From the NCBI GenBank assembly GCA_015060925.1, contig SUXM01000003.1:89613-153612 (forward strand): 64,000 bases of DNA, in the 5' to 3' direction. Every line of letters starts with the position of its first letter. Within the stretch, counting starts at the first letter, position 1. The notes under the pieces are model-generated. The model had not been told where the DNA came from and searched no databases. It saw only the letters and a program-made list of their open reading frames with translations. The DNA is from Parabacteroides distasonis (lineage in GTDB: Bacteria; Bacteroidota; Bacteroidia; Bacteroidales; Tannerellaceae). This document shows, piece after piece, positions 14,508-24,028 of this stretch. The position numbers and the translations under genes are program-made.

Positions 14508-16019
14508 TTAGTTCAGATATAATGGTCCATCAAAGCCTAAAGGTAATTCAAGGAATACCCAGCCGGTAATCATGATAATCCATGCAAGCAAGAATATGAT
14601 CGTATAAGGAATCATGAGGGAGATGATAGTTCCTATACCGAACTTCTCATCATACCGCTGTGCGTAAGTAACGATTAGGGCGAAGTAACTCATCATTGGG
14701 GTTATCACATTCGTTACTGAATCGCCTACACGGAAAGAGGCTTGTGTTAGTCCCGGATGGAAATCCAAGAGCATGAACATCGGAATAAATACCGGTGCAA
14801 GGATAGCCCATTTGGCAGAGGCACTTCCCATGAATAGGTTGAGGAATGCAGACAAAAGAATAAAACAGATAATGAGAGGAAGACCTGTAAATCCGATGTT
14901 CTTTAGGAATTCTGCACCGTGGATGGCTAAGATCAAACCTAAATTACTATAGTTAAACCAATAAATGAATTGAGCTGCAAAGAATACCAAGACAATATAG
15001 GAGGCAAGCCCTTTCATGGAGGCTGTCATGTGTTTGATCACATCTTTATCACTCTTGATGGTTTTGACAATGATACCATAAACAAGACCAGGTACAAAGA
15101 ATAGAAGCATTAAGCCTACAACGATACCGGAGAAGAAAGGTGAACGAAGGATACTGCTAGTTTCCGGATCACGAAGAAGTCCGTCTTCCGGAATAATGGT
15201 CATAGCCATAAGAACTATAAATATAAGTGTAGATATACCAGCCCATTTCAATCCTTTCTTTTCAATGGGAGATATCTCATCTACTTTCAAAGCTTCAGTA
15301 TCCCCTTTATATTCACCTAATCGAGGTTCGACTATTTTCTCTGTAACCCAACCTCCGACAAATACAATCATGATAGCGGATACAATCATGAAGAAATAAT
15401 TGACAAGCGGATTGATGTACATATCGGGATCTATGATTTGAGCAGCAGAGGTGGAGAGACCTGCTAAAATAGGATCTACCGAACCTATGATGAAGTTTGA
15501 ACCAAAACCGGCACTTACCCCGCAGAAAGCTGCGGCAAAGCCGGCCATCGGATGCCTTCCTAATGCGTGGAATATCATGGCTCCTAAAGGAATTAGGATA
15601 ACGTAACCAACTTCAGATGCTAAATGAGAAAAAATTCCGGCTGTAATAACAGCATAAGTAACTAAACTTTTAGGAGCTCCTAATACCAACTGTTTGACTA
15701 AAACGGTGAATAGACCTGAACCTTCTGCAACTCCAATTCCTATCATGATTACAAGAACAAGTCCAAGAGGAGGGAATTTGACAAAGTTATGTTCGACGTT
15801 TGTATAGATCCATCTGAGTCCGTCTGCACTTAATAGACTTCTGGCTTCAATGGTTTCTCCTGTTGCAGGATGTAAAGCTGATAGTTCAAAGAGAGCACCA
15901 ATAGCTGAAATGCCTGCCACGATTACTGCCATCAAGAAAAAGAGAGTTGCAGGATGTGGCAATCTGTTCCCGACTCTCTCGATTGAATCCAAAATAGAAT
16001 TAAAACGATTATTCGCCAT
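14508..16019 (-). CDS. AbgT-family transporter
   Basis: A 503-aa inner-membrane protein with about 12 hydrophobic segments. The N-terminal phrase RVGNRLPHPATLFFLMA, the block GSGLFTVLVKQLVLGAPKS and NLFMGSASAKWAILAPVFIPM are diagnostic of the AbgT family. E. coli AbgT imports p-aminobenzoyl-glutamate; other members export sulfonamides. Which direction applies here cannot be told. It is monocistronic, with a -7-like TATATTTG box at 16057-16050. Confidence 0.92.
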   Translation of the reverse strand: MANNRFNSILDSIERVGNRLPHPATLFFLMAVIVAGISAIGALFELSALHPATGETIEARSLLSADGLRWIYTNVEHNFVKFPPLGLVLVIMIGIGVAEGSGLFTVLVKQLVLGAPKSLVTYAVITAGIFSHLASEVGYVILIPLGAMIFHALGRHPMAGFAAAFCGVSAGFGSNFIIGSVDPILAGLSTSAAQIIDPDMYINPLVNYFFMIVSAIMIVFVGGWVTEKIVEPRLGEYKGDTEALKVDEISPIEKKGLKWAGISTLIFIVLMAMTIIPEDGLLRDPETSSILRSPFFSGIVVGLMLLFFVPGLVYGIIVKTIKSDKDVIKHMTASMKGLASYIVLVFFAAQFIYWFNYSNLGLILAIHGAEFLKNIGFTGLPLIICFILLSAFLNLFMGSASAKWAILAPVFIPMFMLLDFHPGLTQASFRVGDSVTNVITPMMSYFALIVTYAQRYDEKFGIGTIISLMIPYTIIFLLAWIIMITGWVFLELPLGFDGPLYLN

Positions 16020-16076
16020 GTTTATTAGATTATAAGGTTATTATGGAAACAAATATAGGAAGAAAAATAAAAATTG

Positions 16077-16084
16077 TAACTTTG
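16077..16084 (+). promoter_or_regulatory. -7 box of recR
   Basis: TAACTTTG fits TAnnTTTG and is 20 bp before the recR start codon. A clear -33 motif is not visible. Confidence 0.5.
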
Positions 16085-16104
16085 TCCCAAAAGAAAACAA
16101 AGGA

Positions 16105-16728
16105 ATGAATCAGAAATATCCATCTGTTTTATTGGAAAATGCAGTTAATGAGTTGTCGACCTTACCCGGTATCGGACGGAAGACTGCATTGCGATTGGCA
16201 TTGAATATCCTTCGTAGGGATTTAAATTATATTGAAGGTTTTGCTTCTGCTCTGGTGGCTTTACGACGAGATATCCAATATTGTCGAGTTTGTCATAACA
16301 TCTGTGATGAGGAGGTTTGTGCGATTTGTGCAGATTTACATCGTGACCATTCTGTCGTGTGTGTGGTGGAAAATATCAAAGAGGTGATGGCGATTGAAAA
16401 TACCGGACAGTTTCGAGGGGTTTACCATGTGTTAGGGGGTATTATTTCTCCTATAGAGGGGATTGGACCGAGTGATTTACAAATTGATAGTTTGGTACAA
16501 CGTGTAGAAAGTGGTGAGGTAAAGGAGGTCATTTTGGCTTTAAGCACAACCATGGAGGGAGATACAACCAATTTCTTTATATATAGGAAACTTTCATCGT
16601 ATGATGTTAAGATCTCAGTGATTGCCCGTGGGGTTTCCATCGGGGATGAGATTGAGTATGCAGATGAGATTACTTTGGGACGTTCAATCGTGAACCGTAC
16701 CAGTTTTAATGATTCCATAAAAATATGA
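16105..16728 (+). CDS. recR: Recombination protein RecR
   Basis: A 207-aa protein of standard length. It has the helix-hairpin-helix [13 protein letters not shown] (about residues 19-31), the zinc finger [16 protein letters not shown] (about 60-75) and a Toprim domain with [12 protein letters not shown] and [12 protein letters not shown]. RecR acts with RecO/RecF to load RecA at gaps. The stop overlaps the next start by 4 bp. Confidence 0.97.
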   Translation: MNQKYPSVLLENAVNELSTLPGIGRKTALRLALNILRRDLNYIEGFASALVALRRDIQYCRVCHNICDEEVCAICADLHRDHSVVCVVENIKEVMAIENTGQFRGVYHVLGGIISPIEGIGPSDLQIDSLVQRVESGEVKEVILALSTTMEGDTTNFFIYRKLSSYDVKISVIARGVSIGDEIEYADEITLGRSIVNRTSFNDSIKI

Positions 16729-17879
16729 AACTATCAATTGTTATAGTCAATTATAATGTCAAGTATTTCTTAGAACAGTGTCTTTATTCTGTTCGTGCTG
16801 CTATCACAGGTTTGGATGCAGAAGTCTGGGTAGTGGATAATCATTCAACAGATGGTTCTATAGAATATCTTCGTCCCCGTTTTCCTGAAGTGACTTTTAT
16901 TGAAAATCAAGATAATCCCGGATTTGCAAAGGCCAATAACCAAGCGATTCGAATGAGTCATGGAGAATATATCCTTTTGTTAAATCCGGATACTGTAGTC
17001 GGAGAGGATAGTTTACGGACGCTTTGTTGTTTCATGGATGAACATCCTGAAGCCGGAGGAATAGGAGTGAAGATGTTGGAAGGGCATGGACAGTTTCTTC
17101 CGGAGAGTAAACGTAGTTTTCCTTCTCCTTGGGTCTCTTTTTGTAAGATATTTGGACTATCTAAATTTTTTCCAAAATCTCGAACTTTTGCCCGGTATAG
17201 CTTGCTTTATTTGGATAAAGAAAAGATTCATGAGGTGGAAGTATTAGCTGGTGCCTTTATGTTGCTTCGACGTGAGGCTTTGGGTAAGGTAGGTCTGTTG
17301 GATGAAGCTTTCTTTATGTATGGGGAAGATATAGATTTGTCTTATCGGGTAGTTCAAGGTGGATATACAAATTATTACGTGCCTGAACGCCTTTTGCATT
17401 ATAAGGGGGAGAGTACGAAACATGGGGATATTAAATATGTAAAGGCTTTTTATGGAGCGATGTTAATCTTTTACCGAAAATATTATCCACATGCCAGTTG
17501 GTTGATGAATCTGTTGATTCAGGTGGCAGTTTTGCTGAAAGCCTCTTTTTCTGCTATAGCTGGTTGGTTGGGGCTGAAACGTAAACCTCATGTGAAACAT
17601 AGTCGTCTTTTGATTTTATGTAAGGATGATGAATTTGAAGAGGTGAAAGAAGCGTGTATAAAGAAGATGCCTGAATTGGAATTTGTGAATTTGTGGAATT
17701 TGAATGAGGAGAGGGTGATGGATGCTATTTGTCGTAAGAACCAGATGAAAGAGTTTACGGATATTGCTTTTTGTTATCCGGATATGCGTTTTGAACAGAT
17801 GCTTTTATTGATGGATAAGATGGTAAATAAAAAGATTACTTATCATATATATAATAAGAATAGTCAGATTTTAATATGA
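16725..17879 (+). CDS. Family 2 glycosyltransferase
   Basis: A 384-aa protein. The GT-A fold shows [17 protein letters not shown] at the N-terminus, [10 protein letters not shown], and LLNPDTVV at about residue 88. [17 protein letters not shown] block near residue 195 is typical of rhamnosyl- or mannosyl-type GT2 enzymes. A hydrophobic stretch near 265 and an additional C-terminal segment of about 90 residues follow, which may be a regulatory or binding part. Coupled to recR (4 bp overlap) and to the GNAT gene (4 bp overlap). Sugar specificity unknown. Confidence 0.88.
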   Translation: MKLSIVIVNYNVKYFLEQCLYSVRAAITGLDAEVWVVDNHSTDGSIEYLRPRFPEVTFIENQDNPGFAKANNQAIRMSHGEYILLLNPDTVVGEDSLRTLCCFMDEHPEAGGIGVKMLEGHGQFLPESKRSFPSPWVSFCKIFGLSKFFPKSRTFARYSLLYLDKEKIHEVEVLAGAFMLLRREALGKVGLLDEAFFMYGEDIDLSYRVVQGGYTNYYVPERLLHYKGESTKHGDIKYVKAFYGAMLIFYRKYYPHASWLMNLLIQVAVLLKASFSAIAGWLGLKRKPHVKHSRLLILCKDDEFEEVKEACIKKMPELEFVNLWNLNEERVMDAICRKNQMKEFTDIAFCYPDMRFEQMLLLMDKMVNKKITYHIYNKNSQILI

Positions 17880-18406
17880 AATATCTTCAAAGTGATCGGA
17901 TATCTCTCCGTGCCCCGGAACCCGAAGATTTGGATCTATTGTATCAATGGGAAAATAATCCGGAATGGTGGAATTTGGGTAATACGTTAGTTCCTTTTTC
18001 CCGTTATCAATTGAAATCTTATATAGAAGAGGCTCATCGAGATATTTTTGAAATAAAGCAATTGCGTTTGATGGTTGATTCTATAGAAGAGGGTAAAACT
18101 GTCGGGATGGTGGATTTATATGATTTTGATCCATATCATCGACGTGCAGGAGTAGGTATTTTGATTGAACCGACTTGTCAGAAAAAAGGATTCGGTTTAG
18201 ATGCTTTGACTCTTTTAGTTACGTATGCTTTCTCTTTTTTGAAGTTACATCAATTGTATGCACATATTTCTGTCGAGAATGAGGCAAGTAAAAAATTATT
18301 TACCCGTTGTAATTTTGTTCAAACAGGAGTGTTAAAGGATTGGATAACAGTAGTAAATGGATATGCTGATGTCATAACCATGCAACGATTGAATGAAGTA
18401 AAGTGA
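17876..18406 (+). CDS. GNAT acetyltransferase, RimJ/RimL type
   Basis: A 176-aa protein starting YLQSDRISLRAPEPEDLDLLYQWENN, the usual opening of RimJ/SpeG-like N-acetyltransferases. The acetyl-CoA loop is around KKGFGLDALTLL and is followed by HISVENEASKKLFTRCNF. It may be a spermidine or ribosomal-protein acetyltransferase; the substrate cannot be assigned. Third gene of the recR operon. Confidence 0.85.
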   Translation: MKYLQSDRISLRAPEPEDLDLLYQWENNPEWWNLGNTLVPFSRYQLKSYIEEAHRDIFEIKQLRLMVDSIEEGKTVGMVDLYDFDPYHRRAGVGILIEPTCQKKGFGLDALTLLVTYAFSFLKLHQLYAHISVENEASKKLFTRCNFVQTGVLKDWITVVNGYADVITMQRLNEVK

Positions 18407-18423
18407 AATGTAGAGATTCCTAT

Positions 18424-19020
18424 CTAATTAAGGTAAGGATCTTTAGGATATTTGGTCCAGGTTTCATATTGACTACCTAAAGACTTGAGCGTATGTTTCC
18501 AATACTCTTCTCCCTCTGCTTGTAATACATTGGAGTCGGATAGATGACTGACTACCCATGAATTGCTTAAAATTTCATCTTTTAATTGACCTTTTTGCCA
18601 TCCTGAGTATCCTAAAAAGAAACGTACTTTTCCTTCTATTGAATGACCGTTTTGTATATAACGAAGCAATGCTTTAAAATCTCCATCAAAATAGAGCTCT
18701 TCATTGATTTTATAGGCATTCGGTATAATTAAGTCTCCTAACGTGTGAATGAAGAACAGACGATTGGCACTTACGGGACCTCCTAAATAGATTGGTATTT
18801 CGGGTACTCCGCCCAGTTCACTGAAAAATGTATTTACAAATAAGTCTGTCTTTTTATTTAAGACAAATCCCATTGAACCTTCTTGGGTATGTTCAACAAG
18901 TAAAACTACAGAACGCTGAAAATAGGCATCTTGTAAAAACGGTTCAGAAATAAGAAGACTTCCTTGAGCCGGAAGAGTATCATTATGTGTTATTTTGAAT
19001 ATGTTGTTATATATTGCCAT
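18424..19020 (-). CDS. YqgE/AlgH family protein
   Basis: A 198-aa protein. The motifs GSLLISEPFLQDAYFQRSVVLLVEH, GSMGFVLNKKT and YLGGPVSANRLFFIH are those of the AlgH/YqgE family, whose biochemical role is unsettled. The ATG at 19020 was chosen because family similarity begins just there; the longer frame upstream would run through the terminator at 19094-19137. Confidence 0.9.
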   Translation of the reverse strand: MAIYNNIFKITHNDTLPAQGSLLISEPFLQDAYFQRSVVLLVEHTQEGSMGFVLNKKTDLFVNTFFSELGGVPEIPIYLGGPVSANRLFFIHTLGDLIIPNAYKINEELYFDGDFKALLRYIQNGHSIEGKVRFFLGYSGWQKGQLKDEILSNSWVVSHLSDSNVLQAEGEEYWKHTLKSLGSQYETWTKYPKDPYLN

Positions 19021-19093
19021 AAACGTAGTATTGCTTGCTGAATTAGAAAAACAGCGACAATATATAGATTTTCGTTTGAAGAAACAAAAGAAA

Positions 19094-19137
19094 ATCCGGA
19101 CTTTCTTGTTAATGAAGTCTAAAAAGAAAGTCCGGAT
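19094..19137 (-). terminator. Terminator of the aminotransferase gene
   Basis: A 14-bp perfect stem, ATCCGGACTTTCTT (19094-19107) with AAGAAAGTCCGGAT (19124-19137), lies 8 bp after the stop codon. On the minus strand it is followed by TTTTCTTTTG. Confidence 0.85.
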
Positions 19138-19145
19138 AAGGTTCA

Positions 19146-20459
19146 TTAAACTGTATGATTTTCTTTGAATAATTTTAAACGTTCTTCAAGTAATTCATAT
19201 TGATGAGGTTTGATAAATGAAGTACATGCACGTAATCCTTCTTGATTACTACCTGTTGTACTTAATGAAATCGCACTTACTCCATAATAAATAAGTTCTT
19301 TCATTAATTCACTACCTGTCATCCCTGGGTAAGAGATTGTGAAATAGAAACCATCGGCAATCGGTTCATCCAAATCATGATCGTAAACGATTTTAAAACC
19401 GTAATCAGTAAAGATTTTCTTAAGTCTTTCAGCACGGTGACCATATTCTTTGACTTCGGAAATGAAATCAAATGTTCCATCTGATGCCGCTTTAAACATG
19501 GCAGCAAGTGCATATTGAGCAGAATGGCTTGTTCCGGATGATAGGGCATAAAGAGCACGGTGGATATAAGCTGTACCGAATGTACCTCCACCATAACGTT
19601 GAGTTAATCCGGGGTAGGCACGATGATATAACTTATTTGAAATAGCTGTTACACCAATACGTTGACCAGCATAGCTGAATGCTTTTGAACCTGAAATTTG
19701 TAAAACGTAATTATCAGTATAACGGGCAACAGTCGCTTGATAAGGTGCTTCAAAAGGTTTACCTAATGGCTTACGGAAGTCCATAGCAAAGTAAGCCAAG
19801 TCTTCTATGACAATTGTATCATATTTGTTAGCCATATCCCCAATGATTTTCAACTCTTTTTCTGTCAAACAGAACCAAGCCGGATTGTTTGGGTTAGAGT
19901 AAATCATGGCAGCTATGTTTCCTTTGGATAAATAGTGTTCTAAGATATCTTGAAGTTTATCTCCTCTGTATTCATACACATCAAATGATTCATATTTGTA
20001 ACCCATTACGACAATTTGTTGTTTTTGAACAGGGAAACCTGGATCAATGAATAAGATCGTATCTTTACCCGGAGTACATTGACCGCATACTAAAAAAGAG
20101 GCAAATGTTCCTTGCATGGAACCTGTTACCGGTACACATCCTTCCGGAGCAATATCTATATCAATAAAGGCTTTTATAAAACGAGAAGCTTCGTTTTTTA
20201 CTTCAGGGATACCATTAATATTAGGATAAATGGATGCAATTCCATTTTTAAGAGCATTAATTTCTGCATCAACACCTACCTGGGCTGCTTTTAATCCGGG
20301 TACACCCATTTCCATATGGATGAATTCGGTATTTGTTTCTTGTTCAAGTTGAGTTGAAATTGCTACCACTTCACGAATGGTGGCTTTCCCGAAATCCGGA
20401 AGGCCATATCCTTCTATCACTTTTCTGGCTGTTTGATAATCTACAGGAGTTTTTTTCAT
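19146..20459 (-). CDS. PLP-dependent class I/II aminotransferase
   Basis: A 437-aa fold-type I enzyme. It shows YSNPNNPAWFCLTEKEL, VIEDLAYFAMDFR and the PLP lysine in QISGSKAFSYAGQRIGV. Aspartate-type transaminases of this clade are common in Bacteroidales; the amino-group donor cannot be fixed. The ATG at 20459 is used because the longer GTG start at 20483 lies on the -7 box. Confidence 0.88.
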   Translation of the reverse strand: MKKTPVDYQTARKVIEGYGLPDFGKATIREVVAISTQLEQETNTEFIHMEMGVPGLKAAQVGVDAEINALKNGIASIYPNINGIPEVKNEASRFIKAFIDIDIAPEGCVPVTGSMQGTFASFLVCGQCTPGKDTILFIDPGFPVQKQQIVVMGYKYESFDVYEYRGDKLQDILEHYLSKGNIAAMIYSNPNNPAWFCLTEKELKIIGDMANKYDTIVIEDLAYFAMDFRKPLGKPFEAPYQATVARYTDNYVLQISGSKAFSYAGQRIGVTAISNKLYHRAYPGLTQRYGGGTFGTAYIHRALYALSSGTSHSAQYALAAMFKAASDGTFDFISEVKEYGHRAERLKKIFTDYGFKIVYDHDLDEPIADGFYFTISYPGMTGSELMKELIYYGVSAISLSTTGSNQEGLRACTSFIKPHQYELLEERLKLFKENHTV

Positions 20460-20482
20460 CTTTCTTATTTTTTTATTGGGCA

Positions 20483-20490
20483 CAAAATTA
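20483..20490 (-). promoter_or_regulatory. -7 box of the aminotransferase gene
   Basis: TAATTTTG on the minus strand fits TAnnTTTG and lies 23 bp before the chosen start codon. Confidence 0.5.
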
Positions 20491-20531
20491 GAAAAATAAT
20501 CATTCTTTGATAAATTTCAATTATAAAACTG

Positions 20532-20561
20532 TTGTAAGATAGAAAATAATACCTATATTTG
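20532..20561 (+). promoter_or_regulatory. Promoter of tRNA-Asp
   Basis: TTG (20532-20534), 19 bp and TATATTTG (20554-20561) form a good Bacteroidetes promoter about 40 bp upstream of the tRNA. Confidence 0.7.
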
Positions 20562-20600
20562 CATCGCAATCAAGAGAGATTGCTTATGTAAAAGTGAAAT

Positions 20601-20674
20601 GGTGCGTTAGTTCAGCTGGTTAGAATACATGCCTGTCACGCATGGGGTCACGGGTTCGAGTCCCGTACGCACCG
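20601..20674 (+). tRNA. tRNA-Asp (anticodon GTC)
   Basis: The acceptor arms GGTGCGT (20601-20607) and ACGCACC (20667-20673) pair fully. The anticodon arm is CATGC-CTGTCAC-GCATG, giving anticodon GTC. The T arm CGGG-TTCGAGT-CCCG is canonical. CCA is not encoded; the discriminator is G. A terminator follows at once. Confidence 0.97.
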
Positions 20675-20676
20675 CA

Positions 20677-20708
20677 AAAGGTCTTGAAGTATATACTTTA
20701 AGACCTTT
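20677..20708 (+). terminator. Terminator of tRNA-Asp
   Basis: AAAGGTCTT (20677-20685) pairs with AAGACCTTT (20700-20708), with further partial pairing inside the loop. A T-run follows (ending TTTTTTG). Confidence 0.85.
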
Positions 20709-20775
20709 TTTGTTTCTAAGATGCTTTAAAAGAGAAGAATAAGAAGAATTTTATAAGATATTTAGCTTATTTGTT

Positions 20776-20783
20776 TACCTTTG
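20776..20783 (+). promoter_or_regulatory. -7 box of the M3 peptidase gene
   Basis: TACCTTTG fits TAnnTTTG and lies 45 bp before the start codon. Confidence 0.5.
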
Positions 20784-20828
20784 CCAGCGAAATAAAACGT
20801 TTAATTATTTATATAAAAAAACAAAAGA

Positions 20829-22934
20829 ATGAAGAAAACTTTAGTAGTAGCCGGCTTGGCTGTTATGTTGGGTGCTTGTAACTCTGCTAATACAGGTAAA
20901 GAGGGCAATCCTTTTTTTGCTGAATACACCACTCCGTTTGGTGTACCTCCTTTTGAACAGATTAAGATCGAGGATTACAAACCTGCATTCCTTCAGGGAA
21001 TGGATGAACAAAAGAAAGAGATTGAAGCTATCGTTAATCAAACAGAAGAACCGAATTTTGAAAACACTATTTTGGCACTTGACCAGAGTGGACGTTTATT
21101 GAATAAAGTTAGTTCTGTGTTTTATGGACAGAATAGTGCAAATACAAGTGATGAAATGCAGGCTTTAAGTCGTGAACTTTCTCCGTTGATGTCAAAACAT
21201 GGCGATGATATCAGTTTGAATCCGGCTCTTTTTGAACGTGTAAAGAAGGTGTATGAAAACCAAGATAAGTTGAATTTAAATAAGGAACAAAAGAAGTTAT
21301 TGGAAGAAACTTACAAGGATTTTGTACGTGGTGGTGCAAATCTTCCGGCTGATAAGCAGGAACAATTGCGTAAATTGAATAGTGAAATTTCTATGCTTCA
21401 GCTTACTTTCGGACAAAATATGCTGAAGGAAACAAACGATTTCCAATTGGTAATTGATAAAAAAGAAGATTTAGCTGGTTTACCTGAGAGCTTAATTGCT
21501 AACGCTTCAAATGCCGCTAAAGCTGCCGGTATGGAGGGAAAATGGGTTTTTACTTTACATAATCCAAGTGTAATGCCTTTCTTGCAATATGCAGACAACC
21601 GCGCTTTACGTGAAAAGATTTTTAAAGGCTATATTAATCGTGGTAATAATGGTAATGATGCAGATAACAAACAGGTTGTTCGTGATTTGATCACAAAACG
21701 TTTGGAAAAGGCTAAATTGATGGGGTATGAAGATTATGCCTCTTTTGTTTTGGAAGATCGTATGGCAAAAAGTTCTGATAAGGTGTATAACCTTTTGAAT
21801 GAAGTCTGGACTCCAGCTTTGGCAAAAGCAAAAGAGGAGTTAGCTGACATCAATGCCGAAATTAAGAAAGAGGGAAATAATTTTAAAGCAGAAGGTTGGG
21901 ACTGGCGTTATTACTTTGAAAAAGCGAAGAAAGCTAAATTTGATTTGGATGAAAATCAAGTACGTCCTTATTTGAAGTTGGATAATGTACGTGATGGCGC
22001 ATTTTATGTGGCGAATAAATTATATGGAATTACATTCACTCCGATTGCTGATATCCCATTGCCACATCCGGAGGCTCAAGCATTTGAATGTAAAGATAAA
22101 GATGGAACTCATTTAGGTGTTATCTACTTTGACTTCTTCCCACGAGCAAGTAAACGTGGTGGTGCTTGGTGTGGTGGTTATCGTTCACAAACATACGAAA
22201 ATGGTAAACGCGTTGCTCCTGTAGTGACTATCGTATGTAACTTCACACAGCCGGCAGAAGGACAACCAGCATTGTTGAGTGCTGATGAAGCTGGTACTTT
22301 GTTCCATGAATTTGGCCATGGCTTGCACAGTTTGTTCAGAGATGTTCACTATTATGGTATTGCAGGTGTTCCTCGTGACTTTGTTGAGTTGCCTTCTCAG
22401 ATTATGGAACATTGGGTATTTGAACCTGAAGTATTGAAAGTTTATGCTAAGCATTATCAGACAGGTGAAGTAATGCCTGCAGAATTGATTGAAAAGTTGG
22501 ATAAGAGCGGTAAATATGGTCAAGGTTTCGCAACAACTGAATATTTAGCTGCTTCTTTATTGGATATGGATTTCCATGTGTTGAAAGAAATTCCGGCTGA
22601 TTTAGATGTAATGAAGTTTGAACAGGAAACTTTAGGAAAACGTGGCTTGCTTTCTCAGATACCTTCACGTTATCGTACGACTTACTTCAATCACACGATG
22701 GGTGGTGGCTATACTGCAGGTTATTATAGTTACATTTGGGCTGAAGTTTTGGATTCAGATGCGTATGAAGCATTTGAGGAAACTGGTGATATTTTCAACC
22801 AAGAAGTGGCTTCTAAGTTCCGTACATTTGTATTGACACCAGGTGGTATCGATGATGCAATGGATATGTATAAAAATTTCCGTGGTAAAGAACCAAATAC
22901 AGAGCCGTTGTTGAAGAACAGAGGTTTAAAATAA
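20829..22934 (+). CDS. M3-family metallopeptidase lipoprotein, Dcp-like
   Basis: A 701-aa protein. The N-terminus MKKTLVVAGLAVMLGACNS is a lipoprotein signal with lipobox LGAC, so the enzyme is exported and lipid-anchored. The catalytic zinc site HEFGHGLH is near residue 493, followed by a third ligand region (FVELPSQIMEHW). Length and sequence match peptidyl-dipeptidase Dcp / oligopeptidase A, which release dipeptides or cut short peptides. It probably serves peptide nutrition. Monocistronic. Confidence 0.95.
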   Translation: MKKTLVVAGLAVMLGACNSANTGKEGNPFFAEYTTPFGVPPFEQIKIEDYKPAFLQGMDEQKKEIEAIVNQTEEPNFENTILALDQSGRLLNKVSSVFYGQNSANTSDEMQALSRELSPLMSKHGDDISLNPALFERVKKVYENQDKLNLNKEQKKLLEETYKDFVRGGANLPADKQEQLRKLNSEISMLQLTFGQNMLKETNDFQLVIDKKEDLAGLPESLIANASNAAKAAGMEGKWVFTLHNPSVMPFLQYADNRALREKIFKGYINRGNNGNDADNKQVVRDLITKRLEKAKLMGYEDYASFVLEDRMAKSSDKVYNLLNEVWTPALAKAKEELADINAEIKKEGNNFKAEGWDWRYYFEKAKKAKFDLDENQVRPYLKLDNVRDGAFYVANKLYGITFTPIADIPLPHPEAQAFECKDKDGTHLGVIYFDFFPRASKRGGAWCGGYRSQTYENGKRVAPVVTIVCNFTQPAEGQPALLSADEAGTLFHEFGHGLHSLFRDVHYYGIAGVPRDFVELPSQIMEHWVFEPEVLKVYAKHYQTGEVMPAELIEKLDKSGKYGQGFATTEYLAASLLDMDFHVLKEIPADLDVMKFEQETLGKRGLLSQIPSRYRTTYFNHTMGGGYTAGYYSYIWAEVLDSDAYEAFEETGDIFNQEVASKFRTFVLTPGGIDDAMDMYKNFRGKEPNTEPLLKNRGLK

Positions 22935-22948
22935 TTTTATAGATTGTG

Positions 22949-22987
22949 AAATAGAAAGGAACTGCTGTGATCAGTCCCTTTCTATTT
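22949..22987. terminator. Terminator between the M3 peptidase and CvfB genes
   Basis: AAATAGAAAGG (22949-22959) pairs with CCTTTCTATTT (22977-22987), with extra partial pairing toward the loop. It lies between convergent genes and can serve both. Confidence 0.75.
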
Positions 22988-23023
22988 TATAAAGTTATCT
23001 TGAGGTAATTTAAGTTTCTCTCA

Positions 23024-23860
23024 TTAATATGTGACGAGCTTGATGCCTTGTGGTTCGATTGTGATCAGTTTTTGTTTGTAGAGTGAACCAATTGCTTGTT
23101 TAAATGCTTTTTTACTGCAACGGAACAGTGAATAGATGAGATCCGGTTCGCTTTTATCATGTACGGCAATGAAACCTCCTTGGGCTTTTAATGATTCTAA
23201 AATGATGCTAGCGATACCTTCTACTTTCTGATAACCGAGAGGAGTTAAGCTGACATCTATCTTTTCATCCTCACGTACCTCTTTGATATAGCCTTTCAGA
23301 TGATCTCCTTTCTCTAATCGTTGGAATATCTCATTCCGGTAAACTAATCCCCAATGGGTGTTGTTGATGATAACTTTATAGCCTATCTCTGTTTCGTCGG
23401 CTACCAACAAATCCACCTCTTGATTGAATGTATAATTGGGTATGGTATTGTCTAAATATTTGTCTATTCTGGCAGAGGCGACAATTCGTTTGGTGACATG
23501 ATCTACATGGACGTAAACGAGGTACCATTTCCCCTCTTTCATGGGCATCTTTTGTTCTTTGAATGGTACCAACAAATCTTTCATCAATCCCCATTCCAAG
23601 AAAGCTCCGGTTTTATTAACCGATTTGACTTCCATAAATTGAAACTCTCCGGCAACAGCAAGCGGTTTGGCAGTTGTTGCAATCAGTCTGCCCTCGTTGT
23701 CATGATAAATAAAGACCTTTACAGTGTCATCAATCTTTGCATCTTGTGGAACGTAACGAGTGGGTAAAAGAATCTCTAGTCCGTTCCCTCCGTCTAAATA
23801 TGCACCAAAACTCAAAATTTTGATGATTTTAAGGGTATTATAATTTCCTATCTCAACCAT
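23024..23860 (-). CDS. CvfB/YitL-type S1 RNA-binding protein
   Basis: A 278-aa protein with tandem S1-like beta-barrel domains (GAYLDGGNGLEILLPTRYVP at the start, then VNKTGAFLEWGLMKDLLVPF) and a C-terminal winged-helix part (IYSLFRCSKKAFKQAIGSLYKQKLITI). This order is that of CvfB of Staphylococcus and YitL of Bacillus. CvfB binds RNA and affects virulence gene expression there; its role in Bacteroidales is not known to me. Confidence 0.88.
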   Translation of the reverse strand: MVEIGNYNTLKIIKILSFGAYLDGGNGLEILLPTRYVPQDAKIDDTVKVFIYHDNEGRLIATTAKPLAVAGEFQFMEVKSVNKTGAFLEWGLMKDLLVPFKEQKMPMKEGKWYLVYVHVDHVTKRIVASARIDKYLDNTIPNYTFNQEVDLLVADETEIGYKVIINNTHWGLVYRNEIFQRLEKGDHLKGYIKEVREDEKIDVSLTPLGYQKVEGIASIILESLKAQGGFIAVHDKSEPDLIYSLFRCSKKAFKQAIGSLYKQKLITIEPQGIKLVTY

Positions 23861-23996
23861 TTACTATTTCTTTTTGGACAAAAGTACAGGAAAAAGAGCA
23901 TATATCCTATCTTTTTGATTATGGATCTTGCAATATATAGCTAATTGAGACGTTAAAGGAGTAATCGTACATTAGTATGGGTTCAAATAAAAATAG

Positions 23997-24004
23997 TATC
24001 TTTG
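23997..24004 (+). promoter_or_regulatory. -7 box of the capsule export genes
   Basis: TATCTTTG fits TAnnTTTG and is 24 bp before the Wza-like start. No good -33 box is visible. Confidence 0.5.
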
Positions 24005-24028
24005 CAAATCTATTAGAAAAACAGAGAC